The notes beneath the pieces are model-generated. The model was not told the DNA's origin and did no database searches. It was given only the letters and a program-made list of their open reading frames with translations. From the NCBI RefSeq assembly GCF_041625495.1, contig NZ_JBFJTH010000058.1:1-20820 (forward strand): a stretch of DNA of 20,820 nt, given 5' to 3'. This document shows, in pieces, positions 7,204 through 14,328 of this stretch. This DNA is from Litorivivens sp041625495 (GTDB taxonomy: Bacteria > Pseudomonadota > Gammaproteobacteria > Pseudomonadales > Spongiibacteraceae). Position numbers and translations under genes: made by a program. How positions within the stretch are numbered: position 1 is the first letter of the stretch; the number at the start of each line of letters is the position of its first letter.

Positions 7204-8976
7204 TCAAGCCGTTTCGCGCTGCTGCTGAGCTGCGGACACATGCGGCGCCACCCATTCCCCTGGACGCTGTTCCGTTGCTGCGGCGTTCTCGAACGTTGGC
7301 AAACCGTTCACCAAAGTCAGACGCATAGGAGCTGAGTCGCGTGTCCAGCGCCATGTGAAATTGCCATCACCCATGGGCACGTCATAAACCTTTTTAAGGT
7401 CTCTCTCCGCAATCTCGTCCAGCGAAAACACCGCAATATCCGCCCGTTTGCCTACCTGCAGGCTACCGCGATCCCGGAGACTAAAATGGTCGGCAAGCTT
7501 GCCAGTCTGCACCCACACCGCTTCTTCAAGGGTGATCTGTCCTTTGGCAACAAACTCGGTAAACAATCGAATGTTTTCACCGCCGCCGCACAGCATCTGG
7601 CCGTGCGCGCCAGCATCACTGATATTGCCGACCGACTTTTTATCACGGATCAGGCTGATCACCATGTCGGTATCCATTTCGAAAGGCGGCATGGTGACTG
7701 TTGATTCAAGACCATTGGCAATCAGCCACTCCGCCATCGCATCAGAGACATGCGGCGCACCAATCTGCTTTGCATATTCGCCCAACGTCACGCCAATTGG
7801 CCCCGCATTATTCTCCGAATTAAGCAATAACATGTGCGGTGCCCGAGCCTTGGCAAAGGGCGAGAATTCAAATACATCGTTATCCCAAGACGCCCGAGCG
7901 CGCTCGCGCCAGCTGTCGTCCTTCAGCAGTGCCCGTTTGGCGTCGTCACCTTCTGCAAGGACAACCTCGTGCCAGACATAGTCATTGGATTGGGCAAACA
8001 ACAAAGAGCTTTGCACACTGGCCGTGGACGTCACTGGGATATGCGCATAGCCCGTCCAGAAGTCACGACCTTCAGTTTTCAGCCGTTCGTGCATGGCAGC
8101 CAGTGGTGCCTGAATTCCCATCAGATCGCGCTGGAAAACCAGAGTTGGCAGGCCAGCCCACTGAACCCTGATATCAAGACCTTCTGTCAGCCGGGCAATA
8201 CGTTCAAGCTGGTCGGGCGCTGCCATATTGCGGAAAGTATCGACAATTACCTGAAAGCTGACGCCGGGATGACGTGCCATAACTTCAAAAAGAGCGCGAA
8301 ACTCCGCGTCGTCCGCGTGCAGAGAGGGTACTGGCCGGTTCTCGCCGTCATGGTCCATCAAGTTAGTTGATAGCCCCAACGCTCCCGCCGCAAGTGCTTC
8401 ATCCAGCATAAATGCCATGCGTTCGATCTCATCGGCTGTCGCCGCGCGTTCCCAGGCTTCCATCCCCATTACCGCAAGTCGCAGCGCGATGTGACCACAA
8501 AAGGCTGCATAGTTAGCGGGCAAAGATGCGTTGCGCTGCATAGAAGCCTGGTATTCAGGCCAGCTGCGCCAGTCCCAGGGCAGCTCTGTCATAAAGGGGG
8601 ATTCTGGAATATCTTCAAAGAACGAAAAAATACCGACCACTTCCCTGCGCACCGCTTCGTCGTCAGGCACTGGCGCCACGCTGAAACCGCAGTTACCCAT
8701 GATAACGGTGGTCGCCCCAAAACCCGGCAGGGGGTCCAGTGTCTGATCCCACCACATGGCTCCATCGAAATGGGTGTGGGATTCAATAAACCCGGGGCTG
8801 ACAATACAGCCGCTGGCATTTACCACCTCTTCTCCATCGTTTGGCGATAATTCGGGGGCAATCGCTTGAATAGCTCCATTGGCAATACGCAAATCACCAC
8901 GGTAGGCCGGCGCGCCTGTGCCATCAACTATCGTGCCACCTTGAATCAATCGAGCTGTGGGATCTTGAGCAGACAT
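7204..8976 (-). CDS. D-aminoacylase-like amidohydrolase family protein
   Basis: Metal-dependent hydrolase of the amidohydrolase superfamily, in the group annotated as N-acyl-D-amino-acid deacylase; probably cytoplasmic, as no signal peptide is seen. AGGAG lies 9 bases before the ATG at 8976, so I prefer it to the GTG at 8982; the product has 590 residues, longer than classical D-aminoacylases (about 480). His67 and His69 (ESHTHFDG), Cys96 (GNCGFS) and Asp454 (SDAGAHG) match metal ligands and catalytic Asp of the Alcaligenes enzyme, with identical numbering for the first three. The two later histidine ligands of that enzyme are not apparent: the aligned segments read VSFQVIVD and RVQWAGL. The true substrate may therefore be another amide, lactam or cyclic compound. 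The gene is divergent from an AraC-type regulator and lacks the operator shared by the surrounding genes. Confidence 0.85.
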   Translation of the reverse strand: MSAQDPTARLIQGGTIVDGTGAPAYRGDLRIANGAIQAIAPELSPNDGEEVVNASGCIVSPGFIESHTHFDGAMWWDQTLDPLPGFGATTVIMGNCGFSVAPVPDDEAVRREVVGIFSFFEDIPESPFMTELPWDWRSWPEYQASMQRNASLPANYAAFCGHIALRLAVMGMEAWERAATADEIERMAFMLDEALAAGALGLSTNLMDHDGENRPVPSLHADDAEFRALFEVMARHPGVSFQVIVDTFRNMAAPDQLERIARLTEGLDIRVQWAGLPTLVFQRDLMGIQAPLAAMHERLKTEGRDFWTGYAHIPVTSTASVQSSLLFAQSNDYVWHEVVLAEGDDAKRALLKDDSWRERARASWDNDVFEFSPFAKARAPHMLLLNSENNAGPIGVTLGEYAKQIGAPHVSDAMAEWLIANGLESTVTMPPFEMDTDMVISLIRDKKSVGNISDAGAHGQMLCGGGENIRLFTEFVAKGQITLEEAVWVQTGKLADHFSLRDRGSLQVGKRADIAVFSLDEIAERDLKKVYDVPMGDGNFTWRWTRDSAPMRLTLVNGLPTFENAAATEQRPGEWVAPHVSAAQQQRETA

Positions 8977-9051
8977 GATCACTTTCTCCTGGTCGTCTTT
9001 TTATTCGAATAACTTTAATGATTTTACCGGGCGACTCGACTTGCCAAACGC

Positions 9052-9095
9052 CCTGATATCAGGTTTCACTATGAATATATGCCTGATTAGCGCTA
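9052..9095. promoter_or_regulatory. Palindrome and repeat between amidohydrolase and AraC genes
   Basis: CCTGATATCAGG (9052-9063) is a perfect 12-bp palindrome. CCTGAT recurs at 9082-9087, exactly 30 bp (about three helical turns) from the first half, next to TAGCGCTA (9088-9095). Same-face repeats near a divergent promoter are typical of AraC-family binding sites, so this is the best candidate for control by the adjacent regulator. No promoter is clear; TTGGCA and TAAAAT on the minus strand, 15 bases apart, are possible elements for the amidohydrolase gene. Confidence 0.4.
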
Positions 9096-9109
9096 GCCGG
9101 TAGAAGGAT

Positions 9110-10264
9110 ATGACCAAAGACTTTAACGATATTACTGAAGCCGGTGAGCTGCAGCAGACAGCGATGACTATGCTGAGGGTGATTCAGCGCCACAACCTAC
9201 CCGAAGAGCAGTTGCGCCGCTTCCATCATTACTTCGTGAATCGCGGCGTTAGCGTGACATTGGCCGTTTTTCGAGACTGGATTACCCAGATCCAGCGCGA
9301 GCTCGATAGTCAGGCCTCATTAAAAGAGCTTGCCACCCATTGGACAAAAAGACTGGGCGAACGCGACACATTTAGCCAACAGGAAGCCGAGGAATTTCAC
9401 CACCAATACGCCTCGGTACTCGACACCAACGCCATTATTCGCCAACCTGTTGTTATCGGTCTTGCCGAACGTGAAGCGGGCAGCCCCTTCGATGTAGAGC
9501 TATCCCAACCGGCGCGGAATATTCGCTGGGTTATTCTGTACACCGTAAAAGGTCAGGCAACGCTCAAAGCCGGAATCCGTGATATGCGTATTGGCCCCGG
9601 CGATGTACTACTGCTGCCACCCAATGCCATGTATCACCTCAACCGCTCCCCAGACAGTGCGCGCTGGAACCATTACTGGCTCTCCTTTCATCCGCACACA
9701 GACTGGCGTCACCACCTTGATTGGCCTATGCCAGCGCCCCATGTCGGCCATGTAAATGTTCCACAATCTGAGAGAAATCGCATACGGACAATACTCAACG
9801 ACCTTATGGATAACAGCCTTCACCCCACCGCCGTCATGCACGACCTAGAAGCCAATCTACTGCTCCAGTTCATTCTGCGCTGTCGCAGTTATTTCCCCGA
9901 CTCCCACCATCGGGTTAGCGACGAGCGTGTCGAAAATGCGAAGCGTTTTGTGGAAGAACATCTGAGCGAGGCATTTACCCTGGAACAAGTGGCAGAGGCG
10001 GTATATATGTCGCCGTCGCGACTGGCGGCCCTGTTCAAGAGCCACACGGGGCTGAGTGTGTTTAGCTGGCGCAACGAACGCCGGCTGATTCAAGCGGCGC
10101 ATCGATTGCGCAGCAGTGACGAGCCCATTTCCAGTATTGGCACACAGCTTGGCTTTAGTGACCCCACGTATTTTTCACGTACATTTCGCCAACATATTGG
10201 CTGTAGCCCGAAACAGTATCGCAACCAGCAACAAAGTGACCTTGTCGGGGATCCAATAATCTAA
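9110..10264 (+). CDS. AraC-family transcriptional regulator
   Basis: DNA-binding regulator that probably senses a small molecule. The 384-residue protein is longer than the usual 290-300. About 110 N-terminal residues, mostly charged helix, match nothing I know. Next comes an AraC-type cupin at about 140-195 (VILYTVKGQATLKAG, GPGDVLLLPPNAMYHL, HYWLSF). The C-terminal double helix-turn-helix at about 275-370 includes LEQVAEAVYMSPSRLAALFK, then SIGTQLGFSDPTYFSRTFRQHIGCSPKQYR, the standard AraC signature. The ATG at 9110 follows GAAGGA closely; later ATGs at codons 19 and 21 are possible but less well placed. The gene is divergent from the amidohydrolase, 133 bp apart, and probably controls it. 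The palindromic operator found elsewhere in the window is not typical of this family and is missing from its own promoter region. Confidence 0.92.
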   Translation: MTKDFNDITEAGELQQTAMTMLRVIQRHNLPEEQLRRFHHYFVNRGVSVTLAVFRDWITQIQRELDSQASLKELATHWTKRLGERDTFSQQEAEEFHHQYASVLDTNAIIRQPVVIGLAEREAGSPFDVELSQPARNIRWVILYTVKGQATLKAGIRDMRIGPGDVLLLPPNAMYHLNRSPDSARWNHYWLSFHPHTDWRHHLDWPMPAPHVGHVNVPQSERNRIRTILNDLMDNSLHPTAVMHDLEANLLLQFILRCRSYFPDSHHRVSDERVENAKRFVEEHLSEAFTLEQVAEAVYMSPSRLAALFKSHTGLSVFSWRNERRLIQAAHRLRSSDEPISSIGTQLGFSDPTYFSRTFRQHIGCSPKQYRNQQQSDLVGDPII

Positions 10265-10270
10265 AGCCAC

Positions 10271-10299
10271 AAAAAAGCCCGCGCGAGGCGAGCTTCTTT
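10271..10299 (-). terminator. Intrinsic terminator, mainly for the PQQ dehydrogenase gene
   Basis: AAGCCCGC (10275-10282) pairs with GCGAGCTT (10288-10295) around GCGAG. The one mismatch is a G-U wobble when read on the minus strand. On that strand the stem is followed by a run of T (A at 10271-10276 on the plus strand). It lies between convergent genes and may also slow plus-strand transcription from the AraC gene through the weaker CTTCTTTG. Confidence 0.7.
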
Positions 10300-10323
10300 G
10301 CGAGTTACAATGGAAAACCAAAC

Positions 10324-12270
10324 CTACTTTTTCAGTTTATACGCCACCACCGAGTCACCCAGGGTGGAACCAAACATGCTGTGGCCACCCGTTGCGATAA
10401 CAATGTACTGCTCACCATTTACCTCGTAGGTTACCGGGACCGCCACGGCAGCCGCCGGTACCTTGGTGCGCCAAAGTTCCTTGCCGGTCTTGAGATCGTG
10501 AGCGCGAAAGACATCATCGATGCTGTACCCGATAAAGACCACGCCACCGGCGGTGACCAGCGGGCCACCCGCCCCCGGCATGCCGAGATTGGTGTCAATA
10601 AACGGAATGGGGAATGGCATCATCGCTTCAAGGCCGCCCAGCGGTACTTCCCATACCTTTTCTTTCTTGACGATATCCACCGCCACCAGACTCGCCCATG
10701 GCGGCGCTGAACAGGGCGTTCCGAGGGAGGACATTAGCGGCTCTATGGTGGGAATATAGGGCGAATCCAATACGTCGAAGGTCATGGACAGACCTTCGAC
10801 ATTCTGGCCGTCCTCCTTTTTCACATTGGATTTTTCACGCGGCGTCAGCTTCACAATCATCGGCATGCGGTTTACCGGCACCACCATGATGTTGCTCTTT
10901 GGATCGTAGCCGCCGCTACCCCAGTTGGGGCCGCCACCGGCAGAAGGCATAAATACCGTGCCTTTCTCGCTAGGCGGGGTATAAATCGGGCCGTAGTTCA
11001 GCCCTTCAACTTTCTTTTTACAAAAGTGGCGATCGATCGGGGTAAAGCCCCACACATCGTCCAGATCAAACTTCTGCGGCACCAGTGCCGGCATTCCCAC
11101 CGGGAAGGGTTGGGTTGGCGACAGCACTTCTCCTTTTACAAAACCTTCCTGCGGAACCGGGCGCTCTTCAATCGGCACCAGCGGTTCGCCAGTTTCGCGA
11201 TCAAAGATGAACACCAACCCCATCTTGGTGTTTTGCAGCAACGCCGGCACCATCTCGTCGCCCTTCGGGTAGTCGATCAGCATCGGGCGCGCGGGTATGT
11301 CGTAATCAAATACGTTGTGGTGTACCACCTGAAAGTGCCAGGCAATTTCCCCGGTACTCGCCTTCAGGGCGACGACCGAGGTGGTGTAGTTGTTGTCGCC
11401 CACACGTTCGCCGCCATAAAAATCGCTGGACGTACTGGTGGTAGGCAGGTAGACCATATCGAGTTTTTCATCGACCGCCATCGACGACCAGACGTTACCC
11501 TGTCCAAAATTTTTGGTGCCGTCTTTCCAGGTTTTCATCGCCGGGTCACTGGCGTCGCGAGGCACAGGATCCCACTGCCACAGGAACTTTCCGGTGCGCG
11601 CGTGATAGGCCATAACGCGACCGCTGGGCGCTTTAACGCGCTGGTTATCGGCCACCGATGAGCCGACCACAATCACATCGTTAATCACCGCCGGGTGCGA
11701 GGTGGCAATCACTTCGCCGGGCATGATTTCCGGCTTATCGATGGGAATATCCACTTCGCCCATCTCACCAAAACCTTCACAGGGTTTGCCGGTTTTGGCG
11801 TCTATCGCCAGCAAACGATAATCCGCCGTGCCCAGCAGAATACGCGACGCACACGCTGCACCCGCCTCGGCCTGTTTGTCTACCCAGTGGGAGATACCCC
11901 GGCACTTGCGCATACCAATGCCGGTTTCCAGCGGGTCTTTCGGGTCGAACATCCAACGCTGTTTGCCGGTAGCCGGATCAATCGCAAAAATCTTGCGCTT
12001 GGTGCTGCAGATCATCAGGTTGCCATCGACCAGAGTAGGCTGGTCTTCAAAGGCGACCAGTTTGCCGGTCAGATCCTCAGGAGGCAGGTCTCCAGTGTGG
12101 AATTCCCAGGCCAGCTCAAGGTTGGCCACATTGCTCGCATTAATCTGGTCTAGCGATGAAAACTGGGTGCCTGACTGGTGATCGGCAAAACTGGCTGAGA
12201 AAACAGGAGCACTGGACAAGGCTCCGATCAGGCCGATGCCGGCTGCTTTTTGCGTTAACCTGCTGATCAT
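10324..12270 (-). CDS. Periplasmic PQQ-dependent dehydrogenase (glucose/quinate dehydrogenase type)
   Basis: Quinoprotein that oxidises an alcohol or cyclic polyol in the periplasm and passes electrons to the respiratory chain. The 648-residue product starts with a signal peptide (MISRLTQKAAGIGLIGALSS, cleavage probably near residue 26) and then repeats of an eight-bladed propeller with blade motifs such as FAIDPATGKQRW, LAIDAKTGKPC, VVALKASTGEIAW and HDLKTGKELW. MRKCRGISHW (120-129) and HHNVFDYDIPARP (317-329, with Asp322 and Asp324) resemble the conserved CRG and HHDxWDxDxPAxP segments of membrane glucose and quinate dehydrogenases. The roughly 130-residue five-helix membrane domain of those enzymes is absent, so the electron acceptor path must differ. 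No PQQ synthesis gene or cytochrome is present here. Its promoter carries an operator copy, tying it to the surrounding catabolic genes. Substrate unknown; sugar oxidation is one alternative. Confidence 0.9.
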   Translation of the reverse strand: MISRLTQKAAGIGLIGALSSAPVFSASFADHQSGTQFSSLDQINASNVANLELAWEFHTGDLPPEDLTGKLVAFEDQPTLVDGNLMICSTKRKIFAIDPATGKQRWMFDPKDPLETGIGMRKCRGISHWVDKQAEAGAACASRILLGTADYRLLAIDAKTGKPCEGFGEMGEVDIPIDKPEIMPGEVIATSHPAVINDVIVVGSSVADNQRVKAPSGRVMAYHARTGKFLWQWDPVPRDASDPAMKTWKDGTKNFGQGNVWSSMAVDEKLDMVYLPTTSTSSDFYGGERVGDNNYTTSVVALKASTGEIAWHFQVVHHNVFDYDIPARPMLIDYPKGDEMVPALLQNTKMGLVFIFDRETGEPLVPIEERPVPQEGFVKGEVLSPTQPFPVGMPALVPQKFDLDDVWGFTPIDRHFCKKKVEGLNYGPIYTPPSEKGTVFMPSAGGGPNWGSGGYDPKSNIMVVPVNRMPMIVKLTPREKSNVKKEDGQNVEGLSMTFDVLDSPYIPTIEPLMSSLGTPCSAPPWASLVAVDIVKKEKVWEVPLGGLEAMMPFPIPFIDTNLGMPGAGGPLVTAGGVVFIGYSIDDVFRAHDLKTGKELWRTKVPAAAVAVPVTYEVNGEQYIVIATGGHSMFGSTLGDSVVAYKLKK

Positions 12271-12317
12271 AATTGGGGTCTCTATGCGTTATTGTCGGCG
12301 CGCATGCGTCGCTATTG

Positions 12318-12332
12318 ATCAACAGCATTGTA
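12318..12332. promoter_or_regulatory. Candidate operator 5 (PQQ dehydrogenase promoter)
   Basis: On the minus strand TACAATGCTGTTGAT, 11 of 15 matches to the window consensus and closest to operator 4. It is the weakest of the five by sequence, but it covers part of the -10 box of the promoter at 12329-12356. A second partial copy with the exact core AACACTGT lies at 12342-12349, inside the promoter spacer. Confidence 0.4.
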
Positions 12333-12356
12333 TAGTTGTGAAACACTGTGGGTCAA
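12329..12356 (-). promoter_or_regulatory. Predicted sigma-70 promoter of PQQ dehydrogenase gene
   Basis: On the minus strand: TTGACC (12356-12351), a 16-base spacer, and TATACA (12334-12329). The start of transcription would fall about 50 bases before the ATG at 12270. This is one of the best promoters in the window. The operator begins inside its -10. Confidence 0.6.
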
Positions 12357-12439
12357 TTCGCGTCACCCACGCGCAATGAATTAGTAATCTTTTATGCGTG
12401 AGTACGGCGGCGCGTTCGCGCAAAGCACAAGCAGGATAT

Positions 12440-12461
12440 AAAAAGGACCCGCCGAAGCGGG
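12440..12461 (-). terminator. Intrinsic terminator with TTCG tetraloop after mmsA-like gene
   Basis: On the minus strand CCCGC-TTCG-GCGGG, then TCC and a T-run. The C(UUCG)G tetraloop is exceptionally stable. It lies about 70 bases after the aldehyde dehydrogenase stop and isolates that transcript from the PQQ gene downstream on the same strand. Confidence 0.75.
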
Positions 12462-12493
12462 CGGTCACAACGACCAAGGAAGGGAACCGTCGA

Positions 12494-12513
12494 GACGCTG
12501 CCGGCGCAGCGTC
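12494..12513. other. Perfect 8-bp stem-loop next to terminator
   Basis: GACGCTGC and GCAGCGTC pair perfectly around CGGC, 17 bases after the aldehyde dehydrogenase stop on the minus strand. No T-run follows. With the TTCG terminator it forms a tandem hairpin 3' end, likely to stabilise the mRNA or add to termination. Confidence 0.5.
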
Positions 12514-12530
12514 TTAGTTGTGCAGGGGAA

Positions 12531-14027
12531 TTACTTGTTGGTTGGAAAGGCGAAACGAACACCTTCGCTCGACCCGGCTGAAGGCCAGCGCTGGGTAATG
12601 GTTTTGCGACGAGTATAGAAACGCACCGCGTCCGGGCCGTAGGCGTAAAGGTCGCCAAACAATGAGCGCTTCCAGCCGCCAAAGCTGTGATAGGCCACCG
12701 GCACCGGCAGCGGTACATTAACGCCCACCATGCCGACCTTGATGTTGTCAGTAAAGTAGCGCGCGGCTTCACCGTCACGGGTGAAAATGCAGGTACCGTT
12801 GCCGTACTCGTGATCGTCTATCAGCTGCATGGCTTCTTGCAGGGTTTCCACCCGCACCACACACAGCACTGGACCGAAGATCTCTTCCTGATAGATTTTC
12901 ATTTCCGCTGTTACGTGATCAAACAAACAGCCGCCGAGGAAGAAACCCTTGTCGTGACCTTCCACTTCCAGCGCACGACCGTCTACAACTAAAGTGGCAC
13001 CTTCTTTCACTCCCAGATCCACGTAGCCTTTCACCTTCTGCTGGTGGGCAGAAGTAATCAGCGGCCCCATATCATTGCTGACGTCGGTACCGGGGCCAAC
13101 TTTCAAATCAGCCATACGGGTTTTCAGTTTTTCAATTAGCGTATCTGCTGCCTCATCACCGACAGCAACCGCAACTGAGATCGCCATGCAGCGCTCACCG
13201 GCTGAACCGTAAGCCGCGCCCATCAGGTTATCGGCAACGTAATCCGGGTCGGCGTCGGGCATAACTATGGCGTGATTTTTCGCGCCACCCAATGCCTGGC
13301 AGCGTTTGCCATTGGCAGTCGCCGTGCTGTAAATGTACTCAGCAATCGGGGTAGAACCCACAAACGAGATCGCTTGAACGGTTTTGTTCGCCAGCAAGGT
13401 ATCCACGGCCACCTTGTCGCCATTAACCACGTTGAATACGCCGTCGGGCAGTCCCGCTTCCTGAAATAGCTCCGCAATGCGCATCGACGCCGAAGGGTCG
13501 CGCTCAGAAGGCTTCAACACAAAGGTGTTACCGCACACGATAGCCATGGGATACATCCACATAGGCACCATCGCAGGGAAGTTAAACGGCGTAATTCCCG
13601 CCACAACCCCTAACGGTTGAAATTCGCTCCAGCAATCGATATCCGGACCGGCGTTCTTGCTATGCTCACCTTTTAATAGCTCCGGAGCACCACACGCGTA
13701 TTCCACAACTTCAACACCGCGCTGAAATTCGCCCATGGCATCATTGCTCACTTTGCCATGCTCCGCCGTAATCAGCGCAACAATTTCGTCGGCGTGTTTT
13801 TCCAGCAGTTCTTTAAACTTGAACATCACGCGGGCACGTTTCAGCGGTGGCGTATTGCGCCAGGCTGGATACGCAGCTTCAGCAGCGGCAATTGCAGACT
13901 CAACGGTCTGTTTGCTGGCCAGCGCAACCTGCTTCTCCGGTGAACCGGTGGCAGGATTGAATACATCCTGTGTGCGCTCAGCATCAGCAACATGTTTGCC
14001 ACCGATAAAATGCCCGACTATGGTCAT
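12531..14027 (-). CDS. mmsA: CoA-acylating (methyl)malonate-semialdehyde dehydrogenase
   Basis: NAD- and CoA-dependent aldehyde dehydrogenase. Characterised MmsA enzymes convert methylmalonate semialdehyde to propionyl-CoA, or malonate semialdehyde to acetyl-CoA, with loss of CO2; cytoplasmic. GAGGT lies 8 bases before the ATG. The 498 residues match family length. Visible features are the oxyanion Asn149 in TPFNFP, FVGSTPIAEYIY (222-233), and nucleophile Cys280 in GSAGERCMAIS. In QALGGAKNH the glutamate general base of hydrolytic aldehyde dehydrogenases is replaced (Ala245), as expected for CoA-acylating members. EEIFGPVL is also present. In the classic setting mmsA serves valine or inositol breakdown; here it is divergent from an acyl-CoA dehydrogenase/hydratase operon and shares an operator region with it. 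It may therefore finish a branched-chain or ring-derived three- or four-carbon piece. A plain valine role remains possible. Confidence 0.9.
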   Translation of the reverse strand: MTIVGHFIGGKHVADAERTQDVFNPATGSPEKQVALASKQTVESAIAAAEAAYPAWRNTPPLKRARVMFKFKELLEKHADEIVALITAEHGKVSNDAMGEFQRGVEVVEYACGAPELLKGEHSKNAGPDIDCWSEFQPLGVVAGITPFNFPAMVPMWMYPMAIVCGNTFVLKPSERDPSASMRIAELFQEAGLPDGVFNVVNGDKVAVDTLLANKTVQAISFVGSTPIAEYIYSTATANGKRCQALGGAKNHAIVMPDADPDYVADNLMGAAYGSAGERCMAISVAVAVGDEAADTLIEKLKTRMADLKVGPGTDVSNDMGPLITSAHQQKVKGYVDLGVKEGATLVVDGRALEVEGHDKGFFLGGCLFDHVTAEMKIYQEEIFGPVLCVVRVETLQEAMQLIDDHEYGNGTCIFTRDGEAARYFTDNIKVGMVGVNVPLPVPVAYHSFGGWKRSLFGDLYAYGPDAVRFYTRRKTITQRWPSAGSSEGVRFAFPTNK

Positions 14028-14328
14028 ATCTGCTACCTCTAAATTTGCGTTAAGCCTGCCCGCCAGTGCCGTGGAAAGCGCGCGGAGAAAGCCCGTAAAT
14101 GAACAGTGGCGACCATTATACTGTTGTACAGCACTGTTGACCAGAAGCAGTTGCGCAGTGTAGTCTGATCAGGCTCCGGTAACTGCGGGTGAGCGCTTGT
14201 AGCAACATGTGAACACGGCCCTCTATTCCCGCAAAGAAAATTCACAGGCCTTTGTTTTAAATGGTCTTTTTGAACACTAACAGAAACCCGGTTGCCGACT
14301 GCGAGCCAGCTATGGAGTTTTCTCAGCA
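14028..14328. promoter_or_regulatory. Divergent control region, mmsA / acyl-CoA dehydrogenase operon
   Basis: This 301-bp region contains back-to-back promoters around operator 4. For mmsA on the minus strand: TATAAT (14120-14115, perfect) with TGGTCA (14143-14138) 17 bases upstream. For the operon on the plus strand: TTGACC (14137-14142), a 16-base spacer, TGTAGT (14159-14164). The operon message would then have a leader of about 155 bases, in which I see no recognisable riboswitch. The rest of the region shows no gene. Confidence 0.5.
14127..14141. promoter_or_regulatory. Candidate operator 4 (mmsA / acyl-CoA dehydrogenase operon)
   Basis: TACAGCACTGTTGAC, 13 of 15 matches to the window consensus. 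It fills the spacer and touches the -35 of the predicted mmsA promoter, and its right arm overlaps the -35 of the plus-strand promoter, so one bound protein could block both. A second CTGTTG half-site lies 13 bp away at 14121-14126. Confidence 0.55.

Noticed and set aside
7834..8370. Overlapping plus-strand ORFs opposite the amidohydrolase gene
   Set aside because: They contradict a 590-codon gene with conserved metal-binding motifs and have no recognisable product.
11026..11661. 211-codon plus-strand ORF antisense to the PQQ dehydrogenase gene
   Set aside because: It lies wholly inside a gene with clear propeller motifs; its His/Arg-rich translation has no family likeness and looks like a shadow frame of GC-rich coding DNA.
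361..14141. The AraC regulator as owner of the 15-bp operator
   Set aside because: AraC proteins usually bind direct repeats rather than short palindromes, and the motif is missing from the regulator's own divergent region. Not excluded, but a separate dimeric repressor fits better.
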